Source: Branchiostoma belcheri (Eukaryota; Chordata; Leptocardii; Amphioxiformes; Branchiostomatidae). Taken from it: a stretch of DNA of 64,000 nt. The notes beneath the pieces were generated by a model. It had not been told where the DNA came from and searched no databases. It saw only the letters and a program-made list of their open reading frames with translations. This document shows, piece by piece, positions 28,412 through 44,637 of this stretch. The stretch is taken from positions 1,279,338 through 1,343,337 of the forward strand of contig NW_017804054.1 of assembly GCF_001625305.1 (NCBI RefSeq), read 5' to 3'. The number at the start of each line of letters is the position of its first letter. Within the stretch, counting starts at the first letter, position 1. The translations under genes and the position numbers were made by a program.

Positions 28412-28473
28412 CATACATACATACACACACACATACATGCATACATACATACATATATTCGTACATACATACA
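28412..28473. repeat. (CATA)n microsatellite
   Basis: CATACATACATACACACACA-type tract with CA and GCATA interruptions. A short second tract of the same unit lies at 28596..28612. Both are just downstream of the predicted Pitx poly(A) signal. Confidence 0.9.
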
Positions 28474-28814
28474 GCAGGGGGGCTACTGGGTGCCTACCGT
28501 GTCCGTCTCGGACCAAGAGAGGGGACAAATCTCGCATATTTGTCTGACTAGCTGGCGTTTTGCTCTGTTGGCATATGCGGAGATGTAACATACTCCATAC
28601 ATACATACATACCCTACAGCTCCGACAGAGGATTAGCCCAGTTGGCGGACAGATGAAATTTTCCTAGAAATTATGACAACTCCTACCGTCTGACAGATGT
28701 TAATAGCTAACCTGTATGGGAAAGGTTATTACGTTGGACATAATACTAACTCATGGGGCACACTCTCTCTCACACACAAGCACTAAGGAAACAGAGCATA
28801 ACAACTGGACAAGT

Positions 28815-29603
28815 AAGATAGATTTTAAACCCTCTTTTAATGTACAGAGATTCTCTTCGTCCATTGAGTGAGGATGTCTCTCTGCGAAACAAATACGGAA
28901 CATCTATACACAAGGAGTTTTACTTTCTGTAGGCACAATAGAAGATATACAAGCGACGATTGGATGCACTCTGGAATCAATAAGCATAGAACGACAAGGA
29001 AAGAAAAATAACAACAACATCTACAGAACATACAGCTTTTCTCAACTACGCAGCGAAAGCGTGGATTGTTGTGCTTTAAATATCGACAGCTGACACCACA
29101 TAAATAGAATGATCTCTTACAATACGTGTGATAAAATATATAAAATCTAAGAACAACCTACATCTGTTATGTGTTATACTCTATTTTCGATATAAAACAT
29201 CGATAAAATGTTGAATACTGGAATCGACGAACTCTGAACAGCTGAATACACTTTAGGAATTCTTTTTTTTTCCGTGAAGGAAAAAAAACAAGAACAGTTT
29301 CTTAAAACCTTTAAGTGCGTGAAACAAGGAGTGTATCTACTGAACTATTAATTTCTTCTAACATAAAGATAATTTGTCTTTAATTCATTTCTTTAGCAAA
29401 CAAATCCCATACGCCAACGTTTAAATAAAGAGTCCATTCTCTTTGATTTTTCTCTGATATTTACATGATTTCTCCACGAAAAATCGGGTCGATTCAGCGG
29501 TATAGTCTCAGAGTTTGTAGATAGAGGAGAATGTGTGCAGAGTCTTTTCAGTCTGCGGGAAAATGTCCTACGAACGGTTGGTGTAGGGGGTCGGGAAGGA
29601 CAG
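28815..29603 (-). other. Pitx: probable Pitx 3' UTR
   Basis: This AT-rich stretch follows the Pitx stop codon on the minus strand and has no coding frame. A tight A/T hairpin lies at about 29264..29288 (T-run, GTGAA loop, A-run). The end point depends on which ATTAAA signal is used. Confidence 0.45.
28836..28841 (-). terminator. candidate Pitx poly(A) signal, ATTAAA
   Basis: No AATAAA was found on the minus strand between 28.6 and 29.6 kb. ATTAAA at 28836..28841 is followed, in the direction of transcription, by a GT-rich stretch (TTGTCCAGTTGTTATGCTCTG) suitable as a downstream element. It would give a 3' UTR of about 790 bases. A second ATTAAA at 29379..29384 would give a UTR of about 240 bases. 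The choice is inference. Confidence 0.4.
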
Positions 29604-33198
<3,595 letters not shown>

Positions 33199-33482
33199 TC
33201 ATCAATTATTATGGATTAAGTTTTTAGCTCTGTTAACGATGGGAACGGTGCACTGTGCAGCGATTTCAGGAATGCCAGGTCCTCGTACGGCGTCCGACAC
33301 GAGCTGCGGAGTGGCCGATCTGTCGACGAGCGATAAATCAAAAACGACGAAGCGACGGGAACGACATACTCGCACTGCACGATGTCCTCCTTAGATATGT
33401 TTGTAATCGGCTTATGGTCGCTTAGCCCGAGATCTATGCGCGGGATGTGCAAGTCCCCTGTCTATTTGAGCATGTATGGTGA

Positions 33483-33543
33483 TGACGTCACGACACCAAC
33501 CTTCCCATCCCAGGGTGCCCCGCGCGCGCCGCCATGAACCAAT
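33483..33543 (-). promoter_or_regulatory. Pitx proximal promoter: CRE and CCAAT box
   Basis: A perfect CRE palindrome TGACGTCA lies at 33483..33490 and a CCAAT pentamer at 33539..33543, separated by a GC-rich stretch with CGCGCGCGCC. They are about 285 to 345 bases upstream of the proximal ATG. No TATA box is obvious, which fits a CpG-type promoter. The exact start site is not determined. Confidence 0.5.
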
Positions 33544-34062
33544 CACCGCGCGTCCCCAAATCTCTTCCTAATTTGATTTCCCTCTCTCCGACCGGAATGA
33601 CTGGACGGACAGCGACGCAAAACTACTATTTTGACGCTCTAATTGCTCTGAGAACGCAAGTCGAACCCCCAACAAAATTGTCGACAGCGAGAGAACATAA
33701 ACAAGACTGTTTACATCGGGTTCGGGAACACACCTGCGGTATGTTCAAAATGTCGTCTGCAGATTTGCGGAGTTAGTCAGAACTGGCGCGGGCCGGTCGG
33801 CGCACGGTCTGGTCACGCCACCATGGCGTCGGAACTGCACCGGCAGGCTGCGCCACTCCCGCACTGCCGCGCCGCCTAGGTTCACCCGCACACACCACAC
33901 GCCAAACTTTTACCGTTGGTTTATTCTTTCTCGTCGTGCTGATTTTTTTAAACCGCGAAGTCTCAAGTACCGACACCTGTCAGTTTTTCTCTTTACTCGG
34001 CAGGTGCAACAAACAAGGAAAACACTTGTGCTCGGGAAAAACCCTCCCCTCCCCCCACACGT

Positions 34063-34254
34063 AATACACAACAACTCCACAGGACTTAAACCCTGTCTGA
34101 ATAGACTACACACCTTCAAGTATGGCAGGGATAAACACTTTGTAAGAACACTGATTAACATTATATTAAAACGAAACGAGTGAGGAGGGGCGTACAATGA
34201 GTCCCCCGTGGTGAATATTATCTCCAGGCTTTATCATTTCCCCATCAATACACA
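34063..34254 (+). promoter_or_regulatory. two FoxH1-type sites upstream of proximal promoter
   Basis: AATACACA at 34063..34070 and 34247..34254, about 0.9 and 1.05 kb upstream of the proximal ATG. The second is preceded by TC rather than CC. Confidence 0.45.
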
Positions 34255-34815
34255 AACTGGCCTGTCTGATGCGCCAAGGATTCTTCGCGCCGAAATCATT
34301 TCCATGTCTACGGTTTCTTATCTCATGGTTTCCGTCGGAAAATTGAAGATTTTTCTCATCTTTATAAAGAGGTTTGAGAGAAAAAGGACGCGTGGATATT
34401 TTGGGTTATGTTGTGAGAACTGTAATAACACCTGTGTGGATGGCCACTGGGCTTACTTAACTCAACAATACTGACCTAACCCTACTTAACAAACCATGAT
34501 TTCCTTATCTGCCACGTTTCTACCGGACGGGATCCATAAGAGATGGCTGGCCCGGGGGCTCGTAATGTCAATCATTTTAGTCATAACAAAAGACAGCGGC
34601 TGGTGTGGGAAATCCTGGGGCCAGACGGACCTCGTAAGTCAGAAATAACTGTCTTATTACCTCTAACACGGTTCTTCCTATTACATCACCTACGCCAGAC
34701 AAGGGCAAATTAGCGTGGAAACGCACGGAAAAAGTGGCGAGGAATCTACGGAATCAGGATGTACGGTTTTGACTTTGGAGAACTCGTACCGGGTACGGTC
34801 AATACATTAGCCTCA

Positions 34816-34950
34816 TGTGCAGGCCTCCGTGGCGGGTGCAAACCTTGTCTGGGCGGCTGGTTGTAGGATTTGCCGGCAAAAGAACGCGTTAAAAATACAC
34901 ATTCTACAAAACGCAGTATCAGAACTCTCACCCGCCCGGAGGCCTGCACA
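34816..34950. repeat. inverted repeat next to the dense octamer cluster
   Basis: The 23-base arm at 34816..34838 (TGTGCAGGCCTCCGTGGCGG, then GTG) pairs with the 22-base arm at 34929..34950 with a single mismatch or gap around the middle. The loop is about 90 bases and contains the first octamer of the cluster. ACGGTCAATACA-type sequence stands outside both arms. It could be a small foldback element or a local duplication. Confidence 0.7.
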
Positions 34951-35000
34951 GGAGGCTACGGTCAATACACATGGTAATACACATCTCCCTCCAATACACA
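34894..35000 (+). promoter_or_regulatory. dense FoxH1-type cluster, four sites in 107 bp
   Basis: AATACACA at 34894..34901, 34964..34971, 34976..34983 and 34993..35000, all in the same orientation. The last three are spaced by 12 and 17 bases, close to one and one and a half helical turns. GTCTG, a Smad-type element, lies about 50 bases to the left. This is the densest group in the window, 1.7 to 1.8 kb upstream of the proximal ATG and inside the intron of the longer transcripts. It is my first choice for a Nodal-responsive Pitx enhancer, by inference from motif and place. Confidence 0.6.
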
Positions 35001-38000
35001 CCCAGGCCCTTACCGGCTCCAACGGGCGGGGCCGCAAACAACTCTAACAAAGGCTAAAGCAAATAGACCAGAGGAAAAAAGCTTCACACCCACTCAATAA
35101 TACCGATAAAACCACTGTATTTGCCCAAGAATGAAATCGGCTGGAGAATCTTAAATACTAGTAATTGGGGGGCGATTTGATTGTGTTATGCTGATTTCCT
35201 CAAAGGATGAATTAAATGTTTTCAACACTCCCCACACACAAGTACTTTCTGTTAACTTGTTTGTTGTTGCTATTGTTTTATTTGTACGTCGCACAAATCG
35301 TCCTGTTAGTTTATATAAATCAGTTAGCTAGTTTAGAAATCAGTAACTTGTAAATGATTGTTAGAATTTAAAATAAGCAAGATGAGTCTCGGTATGTGGT
35401 CGGTTTGAGTCCACCATTATTATATAACAGCCCCTCATAAATGCGTATGGTTATTTTCTAGGATTCCCAGTGGCAGAGTCATCGCGGTAATTAGCCTGGG
35501 TTGAAATTGATTGGGAGGAGCGGGAGTTTGTTCCGTATCTAACCAAATATCTCACAACATAAGCACAGCGGACAATTGAATTACATCCTCCAATTTTCCC
35601 GACAGAAAATCACGTTAGGGTTTGAAAGATTAGATTTGCGCTCGTGAAAGGGTCGAGTTCTATTCGCCTATTCTCCTCCGGACGAAATCGCATTTCCCCG
35701 AGTTTGTGGTGGAAACCAGGCCGGCGGTTTAGAAAACACACACACACGCAGGAGCTCGGAAACTTGAAACGAATCCTATACAGCACATCCCCCCGTCCCC
35801 GGCTTTACAGGTACACCAATTACTAGCTTAAGACCTCCTTCAATTAAGCTGATATGTCTCGTTAGTTGACTTCCGGAGAGGGGAGGGGGCTTGAACCCTG
35901 GGTCCTGTCAAAATTAAGAAGCTTGGTACTATTAGGGCGCGGGAGAAGATATCTGTGTGGAAGCGACAGCTGGGGGAGACTTGTTCGATTACATCTCCTG
36001 GTCTTCACAATGTGTTCCACATGGTCCCCTCCCCACCACTAGCCTTTCTCCCGATCAGAGCACATCGGGATCAAGCCGTAATCCTTGTGAGAAGCTATCC
36101 AGTTTCATTTCCTCATCAATAATAAGCAAGGCAGAGAAAAATGACTAGCTTGGTGGTCCCCTTAAGAGAAACATGCCCCGACCAGAATGCAATTGGGAAA
36201 CAAAGTCAAAAGAAAGCCGCCAGATTGGCGTTTTATTTTCTTTCTAAACTAGGAAGACAGGAACTAAGAGGTCAGGCTCCGGGGTTGAAAACGACTCTTG
36301 GATGTTTAGAAGAGAATAAACACGGCACTTGGGTTAATACAGAGGAGGCATCTTTATTTGTATACATAGCTGCGAGACTGGGATTACTGTGTTATTCCTA
36401 CACGGCCTGAATCAAGCTATGGAAATTCAAACGGGAGGTTTAGGAAAAGTCAACAGTTGGGAACTTCGGTAATGCACACCACAAGGATGGGCTCCCATGA
36501 AATCTACAAGACGAAAACAAGATGAGTAAGCCAATTTCCGGGCAAATGCTTCAGACGAAATCGACGTGTGAAATTGACAGGTACGTCGTTTGTAGAAACC
36601 CGCGGTGACATGCGACAAGAATCGGACCCCGGTCGTCTCGCTGACAGAGAAGCGCGACTTAATTCGAAGAGTCTGTTCAAATCTGTCGGTAAATAGCCTC
36701 CTACACAAGCGAAAACTTGCATTAATCCACGTGAAATCCAGACGATTTTATCCAATTTGAGTTTAATAAGTTTTGTCTGGGCCGGACGGAGTTTCGCGGT
36801 TTAGACAGGCCCTCCGAATTACCCCGTGTGTCAAGTGCTGGGGCACGGCAAGCCGGCTCCGGTCTCATTAGATTCTCCATCACCACAAACGAAATCTATC
36901 AAGTCCTTCATCCTAAACGAAACGGATTGGCTATTTTCGTTTCTAAGTGTGATAGCGAACGGGCAAAATCATCGGGCTTTGCCGCAAAGTCGCCAGTAAG
37001 TCCGACTAAGGCAGAGATATTATTTATTTTATTTAGTATATCCCCGCGTATATTCGGGGGAGATAGAGAGGCAAGCCACTTGCGGTCTTTGCCAATCTAG
37101 ATGAATAAGGGTACTAAACCGAGCAGGAGATTGTTTTTATCTGGGTAGAAAGGTAAAATAGTTTACTTCTGGGTTTGTGGAAAGCCGGCTTCATTTGTGG
37201 AGTGACTGTCGGGGCTGTGTTCAAGAGCCTCTGAACAAGGTATTGCATTGTGGAAATGTACAAACAGTGATTGTTAGAAAAACCCCTAACGAGCGCTGGT
37301 GAGCCCCGTGAATTACCGAGGACGGTTTAAAGTCTTACCGGGCAGTATGCTCGTGCTGAGAGGCCGGCCTGCTGGCTTGTTTGGCCAGGGATTTAGGCGT
37401 GCGAAGCCGGGGATAGCCAACTGGCGGGCCGGTGCAGCTCTCGGGGACTACGGAGATGTTTGCTTGCATTACAAACCCATCAGGGCGCCCATTAACCGCT
37501 ATTTTTCTTGCAAATGGTAACGCTAATGAGAAATAAAGTTGCTGTAATCCGTTTAAAACTATCTGATAGTTGCCGTGTTTGTGAAAACCAACTTTAACAC
37601 ACCCTTGCCATTTATCTTGCCCGGAAAGCTCAGAGAAAACCTGTTCCTCTCTTTTTTATCTCTTCACGTCTTTCTTCCTTTCGCTATTCCTTTCTTCACT
37701 CTTTCAGAAAAAAGCCCGACCAAAGCGGACTGAGAGCTGAGCAGATGGAGAGAGGCGCGATAGCAGGCCACGGTAAGCCAGCTTCATAAATATTTCTCTC
37801 AACTTGACAGTGGGGGGGCTGAAAACGAAGTGCCTAGTTAGCGCCAGCGCGGATGATCAGGCAGTGCGTCTCCATCAATTTTGGAAGAACAGTCGATTTG
37901 CGCGGGCCCGATTTTCCCGATGCCGTACCCGCATCTGCAGGCGGCCCATCACTCGCCACTGGGCTAGTCTGATGGCGTGAAGAGAGATGCGGCTCCTCCC

Positions 38001-39118
38001 TCCTCCTCTCTCATGCGTGGATGTTCCCGACAGATGAGCAGTGTCCTGAAGTGTGCCTCTCTTTGCGGAGGGATTTAGTCGAGCTCTCTCTCAGTAAGCT
38101 TGCTTGGAATGCTCACCGTTTTGAGGGACCGCCTTTTGCCGCCCTGCGCATGAGGGCAGCCCGCTCGCCGTGGATTATACACCCGAGCGGGAAGGCCTCG
38201 GTAAACAGTTTCACAGGAAGTGCACCTCCACGGTTTACTTCTTCATTCTCGCCCACAAACCCAGAAAAAAGTCATGAGTAAACGCTTTGTTTCATCATTG
38301 GGGTCGCCTCGCTTGTTTACACTTTTAAGGATGATCTCTGAGGGCGGCCTAAAGCGTGGGGCGGCGGAAAGATTGCCGCCAAACGCCGCCCCACTTCTAC
38401 AAGATTACGCACTCCCAGGCCATCGAGGATTTCACCAGGGCGTGGGGAAAGGTATCGTCCGAAGAATTACAAGTCACGAAAGACAAAGCCGCGAGAAAGT
38501 GTGCCGCATTGTGTTGGGCACAGACAGGTGAATTCACGCCCCACGTGATTCGAACAAACTGTGAAAACTTCAAGAGACGAACGGCGAGACCCTTCCCGCA
38601 TGGACTAGCTTTAAGACACCTCCCGGCCCCCATACCGTCTTACAAAGTATCTCAAAGAACAACCCGCGGAAGTACTAAGACTCTGGCGTGTGCTGGCTTC
38701 CTTTTTTTAAAAGCGACACAGTCACAGAATAACTTACACCAAGTTGTTTTTGTTGATGTTTTTGTTTTTATACAGCGGTAGATTGATATGTTAGGCATTA
38801 TGTGCTAAAACACCAACGCTACTTGGTAACAAGTTTTCAAAGTAACTTGAAACATATACAGGGAAAAAATATCACCGCAAGTCACAGAGTAAAGACTAAA
38901 CAGTTAGGTAACGTCTGTCTACTGACAGTTGAAACTTTGTTTTTAATAAGAAGATATTTCGGTACGATACAGAGATATCGCACAACGGGGTATTTCTAGA
39001 TTCCCTTCAACAAAATATTTTCTCATCATTCAATTCTTACCAAGTTTATTTGAAAACAGAAGACTCCAGTGTTAAGTTTAAGAGGACAAGCCTGCGAATG
39101 TAGACTTTTTTAACTCTT
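35001..39118. other. non-coding, intron of longer Pitx transcripts
   Basis: No minus-strand exon could be supported. On the plus strand, 38419..38527 is bounded by TCCCAG and CAG|GTGAAT and has a coding-like frame, but no partner exon or recognised domain was found. Nothing else stands out. Confidence 0.4.
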
Positions 39119-39305
39119 CAAGCAGAGGTTTGGGTTTTGGCATATTTTCGGCGTGTCAGTGTAGGCTGTTTTATCGGGGTTTCTTTTTTGCCCTGTAATC
39201 TTTTTTCACGCAAACCCAAGATTCCAGTGCGAAAAAGAAACCCCGATAAAAAGCCTAAAAAAACGCCAAAAATAAGCCAAAAACCCAAACCTCTGCTTGG
39301 AGAGT
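39113..39305. repeat. long near-perfect hairpin (foldback element)
   Basis: Left arm from CAAGCAGAGGTTTGGGTTTT at 39119 and right arm ending in AAACCCAAACCTCTGCTTG at 39299 are reverse complements over about 70 bases each, with a few small bulges. Inner parts include TTTTATCGGGGTTTCTTTTT against AAAAAGAAACCCCGATAAAA. The loop is about 40 bases. A weaker outer pairing (ACTCTTCAAG with CTTGGAGAGT) extends the arms. This looks like a MITE-type foldback; no clear target-site duplication was identified. Confidence 0.8.
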
Positions 39306-42300
39306 ACCCTTTTTTTAAGCAAACACTGTGGCCATTTAAAAAGCGGCTGGTATCACAAAACGGTATCATGGCCTTAAACTGTCATCGAGTAAAATGACGC
39401 AGATATGAGACGACATGAAACTAATGTAAATGTATCGTAATCTTCAATTGGCGATGATGAGGCCCACCAAGCTACAAACGATCCCGAGCCGACGTGTAAG
39501 CACTTAAACATGAGAGGACAGTCCCATTATATTTTACCATATAAGCCCTTCCTAATGTCGCATGGGCTCTGATTGCCCCGTAATTACGTTTAGTAAAAAA
39601 AAGGCATAGCTAAAAAGAATCTTGTATTCGGAAGAGAGCACTTTTTGAAAAAAAAATTGTTACAGCTCCCAGCTATAGAACCTGGTATATATAGCAGGCT
39701 CCCATGTTTCCGTGCGAGTCCAGTCTACGTAGCTACACCATGCGTGCACTTGTGATATGACATGTTATATTATTCCGCCACAAGGGACATGCTGAAGAAT
39801 ATATCTGAGCGCCATCTTTTTTGGACAAAAATACACTGTCGTTTTTTGTTGTTTCCTCTCTGCCAGCCGTACTAGTCCGCGATCAAACATAGCATAGGTG
39901 GCGTGCCGTCACCGAGTCAGGGCACACCGGGAGAAACCCTACCGTCCCGGGCTAACTCGACGGCTCCTAGGTAATCTCCTGCCGTACGGAGGGCGTGTGT
40001 TGCACGGCTTGAGTCGGCCTGCGATACGTGAGGGGGGAATCTTACACCTCAAAGTAAACACGATTTGACATTGAACCAGAGAGCGTGGGTACATCAGAGC
40101 ACGAACATGAACTCTTAAAACAACGCCTACTAACGTTATATATAGTACATGACTATAGAGGTAGTTTTAGCAAGGGCAGAGCCTCGACTAAACCGTCAGG
40201 GACTGCCCTTAGGGTACCCCCGCAGCTACTAGCTAGGGCGTCCGGGTGAAATCTACCCCAAGGTCCCCTGTTCATCTGGTAATGCTTCGTACAGTCTGGG
40301 GCGAGAGGAGAGGGCGTCTTTGAAAGGTTATAACAAAGTCGTGATATGTCTAAAGGGTGTGTACCTGTGGGTGTATGTGACTGGTATCTTTAAGTATTTA
40401 TTAAGTCGTCTTCCCTCGACCGTGTAATGGCGAAGCACTGATATATTATTATTGTATCCCTCATAAAGGAGAAAACGTGGCCGTAAAAATGCCTCGTCAT
40501 AAAAGTTGTTAGTGAGCAGTCCGCGTTTTTTATGGGGCGAACAGCGAGAACTGTCCGGGCACACAGATTTTATTTACGGGTATGAATATTAGAACAGAAC
40601 CGTGTTTGGTTGAAGGTGAGAACTAGCCCTGCCTAGTTTGTCTTCAATACTATCTCTTCTAAAGATCTGGAGAAGTGTATAGACCTCCCATATCGGTACT
40701 CACCCACCACAGGACTGTGGGTGGAAACAAACCAAATAGCCCAAACAATGGGACATATTTCAGCGACTAGGATGACTCAACTGTCGTCATGGATTATGAA
40801 AGGACGGATTTAACTGAAGATATACCTTTTTACAACAAACACCTGCGAAAGGACACCTGCATAAACCACAGATACTACATTCTCTTGGACTTCGTAACTG
40901 ATAATACAACCTTATGGCAGACTTTAGAACGTTTAAGGTATTTTCAATCGCACTAAATAAAACATTAGATCCAGATGGAACAACATCAACAGCTATCGCA
41001 AGATTGGGACAAGAGGGTAAAAATAAAATTCACAAAAAAAGGCATAAATAAGATACATCTGTACCTGTATCATGAGTATATAAGCGATACCAACGTATTA
41101 GCTAAGCTACGTTTAGAGGACCATACGCCACTTAAGACCCTGTCAACATGCTAAGTGTATATTTAGTACAAGTCCAGACCATATTCTATGATTAACACCT
41201 ACTTGAAATACTTTAATACTTGTTGTTCTTTGTAACTCTTAACGTGTCACCCAAAAAAACTGACCCAGGATCTAAGAAAATACCGAATCACGTCTCAGAA
41301 AATCCCAGGCGTGGATAAGAAAGTGATATTTTCCGCGTCGTTCATATTCAGTTTTTATGTAATAATAATCGGCAGTCTGGAGTCTCCAAACAAAATCTTC
41401 AAAGACCTCTTGGTTCTTCTGATCTTCGGTAGGGTATTACGATTTGCAGCCACCTCTTTGCGAAGTGTATTAAACACGTAGAACGTTGTCTAAACCCTAA
41501 AGAACCAAGTGGTCTAGTTTCCAGAGGGAAAAAAGGAATCAATCCATACAGAATCGCTTCATGTCTGAATATACTGTTGAGGCATTTGGACATAAAGAAA
41601 CGTAAGATGATTTTTGCGGTTTTCGCGGTCACGTATTGCCTAATTATGAAGAAAAAATGCACAAGCTGTTCCCAGTTGTTTTTACATTAAGAAAAGCGTG
41701 AATAAGGCGGGATTTACGCAGAATTTACCGCTGTACTGACACCTGCTGATGAGACTATCCGGCTGGCGCAAAACTACTCAAAATCCACCTCACCAACAGA
41801 AATGAGCAACGACATAACTATAGTTTCAGTATCATAGTTCCTATCTAAACCTTTGTCATGATATACAGGTAGAGCTTGACGGAGCATACGTTAAAATCCA
41901 CACTAATTTAGGAAATAAAAAAAGAACAGTGTATAGATTTCACAAACATCCGTATTTGCGGACAACACTGTCTCATATTGGTTAGTTATGCAGAACTGTG
42001 TCAGTGATAGGGCTAATAAACGACTAACATGTCAATCTCATGCCAGTAATGTTTCCCCTTCTTTTCTGTGACATTAAAAATAAAGCGAACTCTTCTCTAC
42101 TCCATTTCGTTCTTGAGAAAGCAAGGGCTATTTCATCATCTTTGAAATGTTAACTTAATTAGAGGACAAATATTATATTCAAACGGGCGGCTACAGCGTT
42201 TTTGCAAAGGGGCACACGCAATTTTAGAACCCTTGACTAGAATCATACAATACCGGTAACTACTATACTGTGTACCCTCATAAGTCTGCATAAGTCTTGT

Positions 42301-43982
42301 CAAATTACTATCACTTCTAGTATGCCCGTCAATTAGCCCCTGACATGCAAAGTAAAGTAATTAGGAAACATCTGATGCTGAATACTTTACTAACATGTTT
42401 TATCTGGTGTGATTATAAACAGCCATATTGTCCATGCTTTAGTGCGGCAACACGCGACGTTGGGCCGAACTTACTACCACAATTTGGGCAAGTTAGTTCT
42501 TCTACTTAAAGAAATACTTTTAAAATTCCTTTTTTTTTAAATTAGAAGTTATGTTAGAGTACTATAAAAAGACTTAAAGTATGACAAATCTGTCCTTTTG
42601 GGGACCTAGAATTCCACTACATGAAGGGTTCAATTTGTATGGTGTTGTTGGACAGTCATTATGTTTACGACATCGTTCCATTTCTTGTCACAGATTAAAC
42701 GTTAAGTATACAATCAATGTTTCTGTTACAATTCTAGGGTACGATTACCATTACTAGTATGTATTATCATATTGTACAATATCGTGTGTTATAGGAAATA
42801 TAACTTTCAATATAGCTGGGATTTGGACTCAAAGTTCTAACCACATGTCCATGTTGTTTTTGTTTTACTGCGCTGATAGTTTGTTAGCCGGTTGCTCCCT
42901 ATCCCTAAGTATCTCCGTAACACAACTAACACCAACAGATCTTAACACTTAAGTAAATTCATCCTCAGTCCTTAACATTTCGGCTCAACAAATTAGATGT
43001 GATGGATTAAAATTAAGGTGGTCAGTACACATGCTAAAAGGCGAGTAGGTCTTAGCCGTCTAAATTTGGGGTTTAGATAAACTGAACCAAAACTGAGCGC
43101 TCTTTGCATCTGTGCAAAATCGGTGATTCGACTATTGACAGCTAACAAGACATTGAGCATATGTAAACAAAAAATGGGAGATATGAAAACGATATTTCAC
43201 GGTCGCTGACGCTGGTAGGGGACAATTTAATCACGTTGTCTGATGACAATGTGTTTTGGTACACTCAGTCTAGACGTCCCGCCAAAAAAAAACCCTTGCA
43301 GAGATTTCGAAGCGAGTGATAACACTAGAACTTGGATTAGGTTTAATTTCTCCTGCATGGATCGTGAGGTTTGTTTTGCGATTTTATATGGAATCTATTA
43401 AAATATGAGGTTTTGTCGCCCTACTGTGGCCCCGATACACATCCTACATCTGCTGAGTCCGATTTATCTCTGGGTGCCATCACGGGGAATTATTTCATTT
43501 CCATTTATATAGTGTCTCCTTTATCTGGTAGATCAAGACTTGATGGGGAAGGCGGGACAGAAATCTTAAAGGCCGCGGCTCGAAGCTTGGCCCACAAGTC
43601 TTCTCCAAAACTCCCCTATCATTGCGGGGCTTGAGATTATAACACTGTCAAATGCCGGCCGCGACGCCTCACTAGCCATAATTGACCATAAAACGACAAA
43701 ATTGGCCCAAAATAACCTGTCAGAAAGACGGATCTCTTCCCCTACTACACGTTAGTCGCTCCACTTCAGTCGCTGATAGGATTGTTGTCTCCCGTACTCG
43801 TATGTCTTCGTCTGTTGTAGAGGTCCCTCTTTAAAAATCACGGACAAATGATTCCCAAAACGCTTGGATGAGCTTCATAATAGACCCGCGCTAGCAAACT
43901 AAAAAGAACGTTCAGAAACAAGATATGTTACTCTAATTTGGCATGTTGACGTCTTCCAATATCTTAACCAGGCAAATTTCAC
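39306..43982. other. non-coding, nothing recognised
   Basis: AT-rich sequence with very few open frames over 80 codons. One AATCCACA, the alternative FoxH1 octamer, occurs at 41895..41902. Confidence 0.45.
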
Positions 43983-44107
43983 CTGTGTTCCAGCACGAAC
44001 GGTTTTGTCAGGTGTCAATTCAGGGATCTTTTCTGACAGTTCTATTCCGTACACAGAATCATTAACATCCATATTTTTTACAGCGCGTTTCCAAACTTGA
44101 GGATTTT
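43983..44107 (-). CDS. candidate 125-base exon, function unknown
   Basis: A pyrimidine-rich acceptor, TCTGTGTGTTTGTCTAG, and a donor, ACACAG|GTGAAA, bound an open 125-base segment encoding about 41 residues (including MDVNDSVYGIELSEKIPEL) with coding-like composition. It enters in phase 1, so it would join the 44638 donor in frame, but it leaves in phase 0 and would shift the frame into the homeobox exon. It could therefore be part of another minus-strand gene, a truncating alternative exon, or a chance structure. Confidence 0.2.
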
Positions 44108-44564
44108 CTAGACAAACACACAGAGAACACGCTACACGGACATAAACAGTACTTTGACCGGCTTTGGAAAAAAGGCGAACAAACGTTACCTTATTAAGTT
44201 CTTCCCTCTTGAACAAACAGTTTTCATGAAAGTTTACCATGAAAAGCTATTACAAAATAAAATCATCAGAATTCTATGTAAATATTACCTTGATAAGTAT
44301 TATTTCTGAAATTTCCTTTTCAAATTGCTTCTGTTATTTTACAAATATGTAAACCTTTACAAATATATGCAGTTTTGTGAAAGCTTGAAAGTATTTCGGT
44401 ATTTTTGAATATTTAGAAAAGACAATTTCCTACCGGTGCAGAAGAATATACACATGTTGACCGCCGAATTTTACAACATGTAAACTTCCATTCATCGCAC
44501 GAGCCAAATCCCGCACAAGACTAAATAAACAAGACAATAGAGATACAGAAAGTGCAGAAAGTAG

Positions 44565-44572
44565 AATACACA
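44565..44572 (+). promoter_or_regulatory. FoxH1-type site just inside distal first intron
   Basis: GAATACACATG lies 66 bases past the donor of the 44638..44740 exon in the direction of transcription. Confidence 0.3.
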
Positions 44573-44637
44573 TGTCAAACAAGTGCGGTTACTAGAGAAA
44601 ACCCGGGGAAACAACCAGCGTACCGCGCACGGCCTAC

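Noticed and set aside
35880-35905. GGGTTCAAGCC-like B box on the minus strand as a tRNA or SINE
   Set aside because: No A box, no acceptor stem, and too short a match to support a call.
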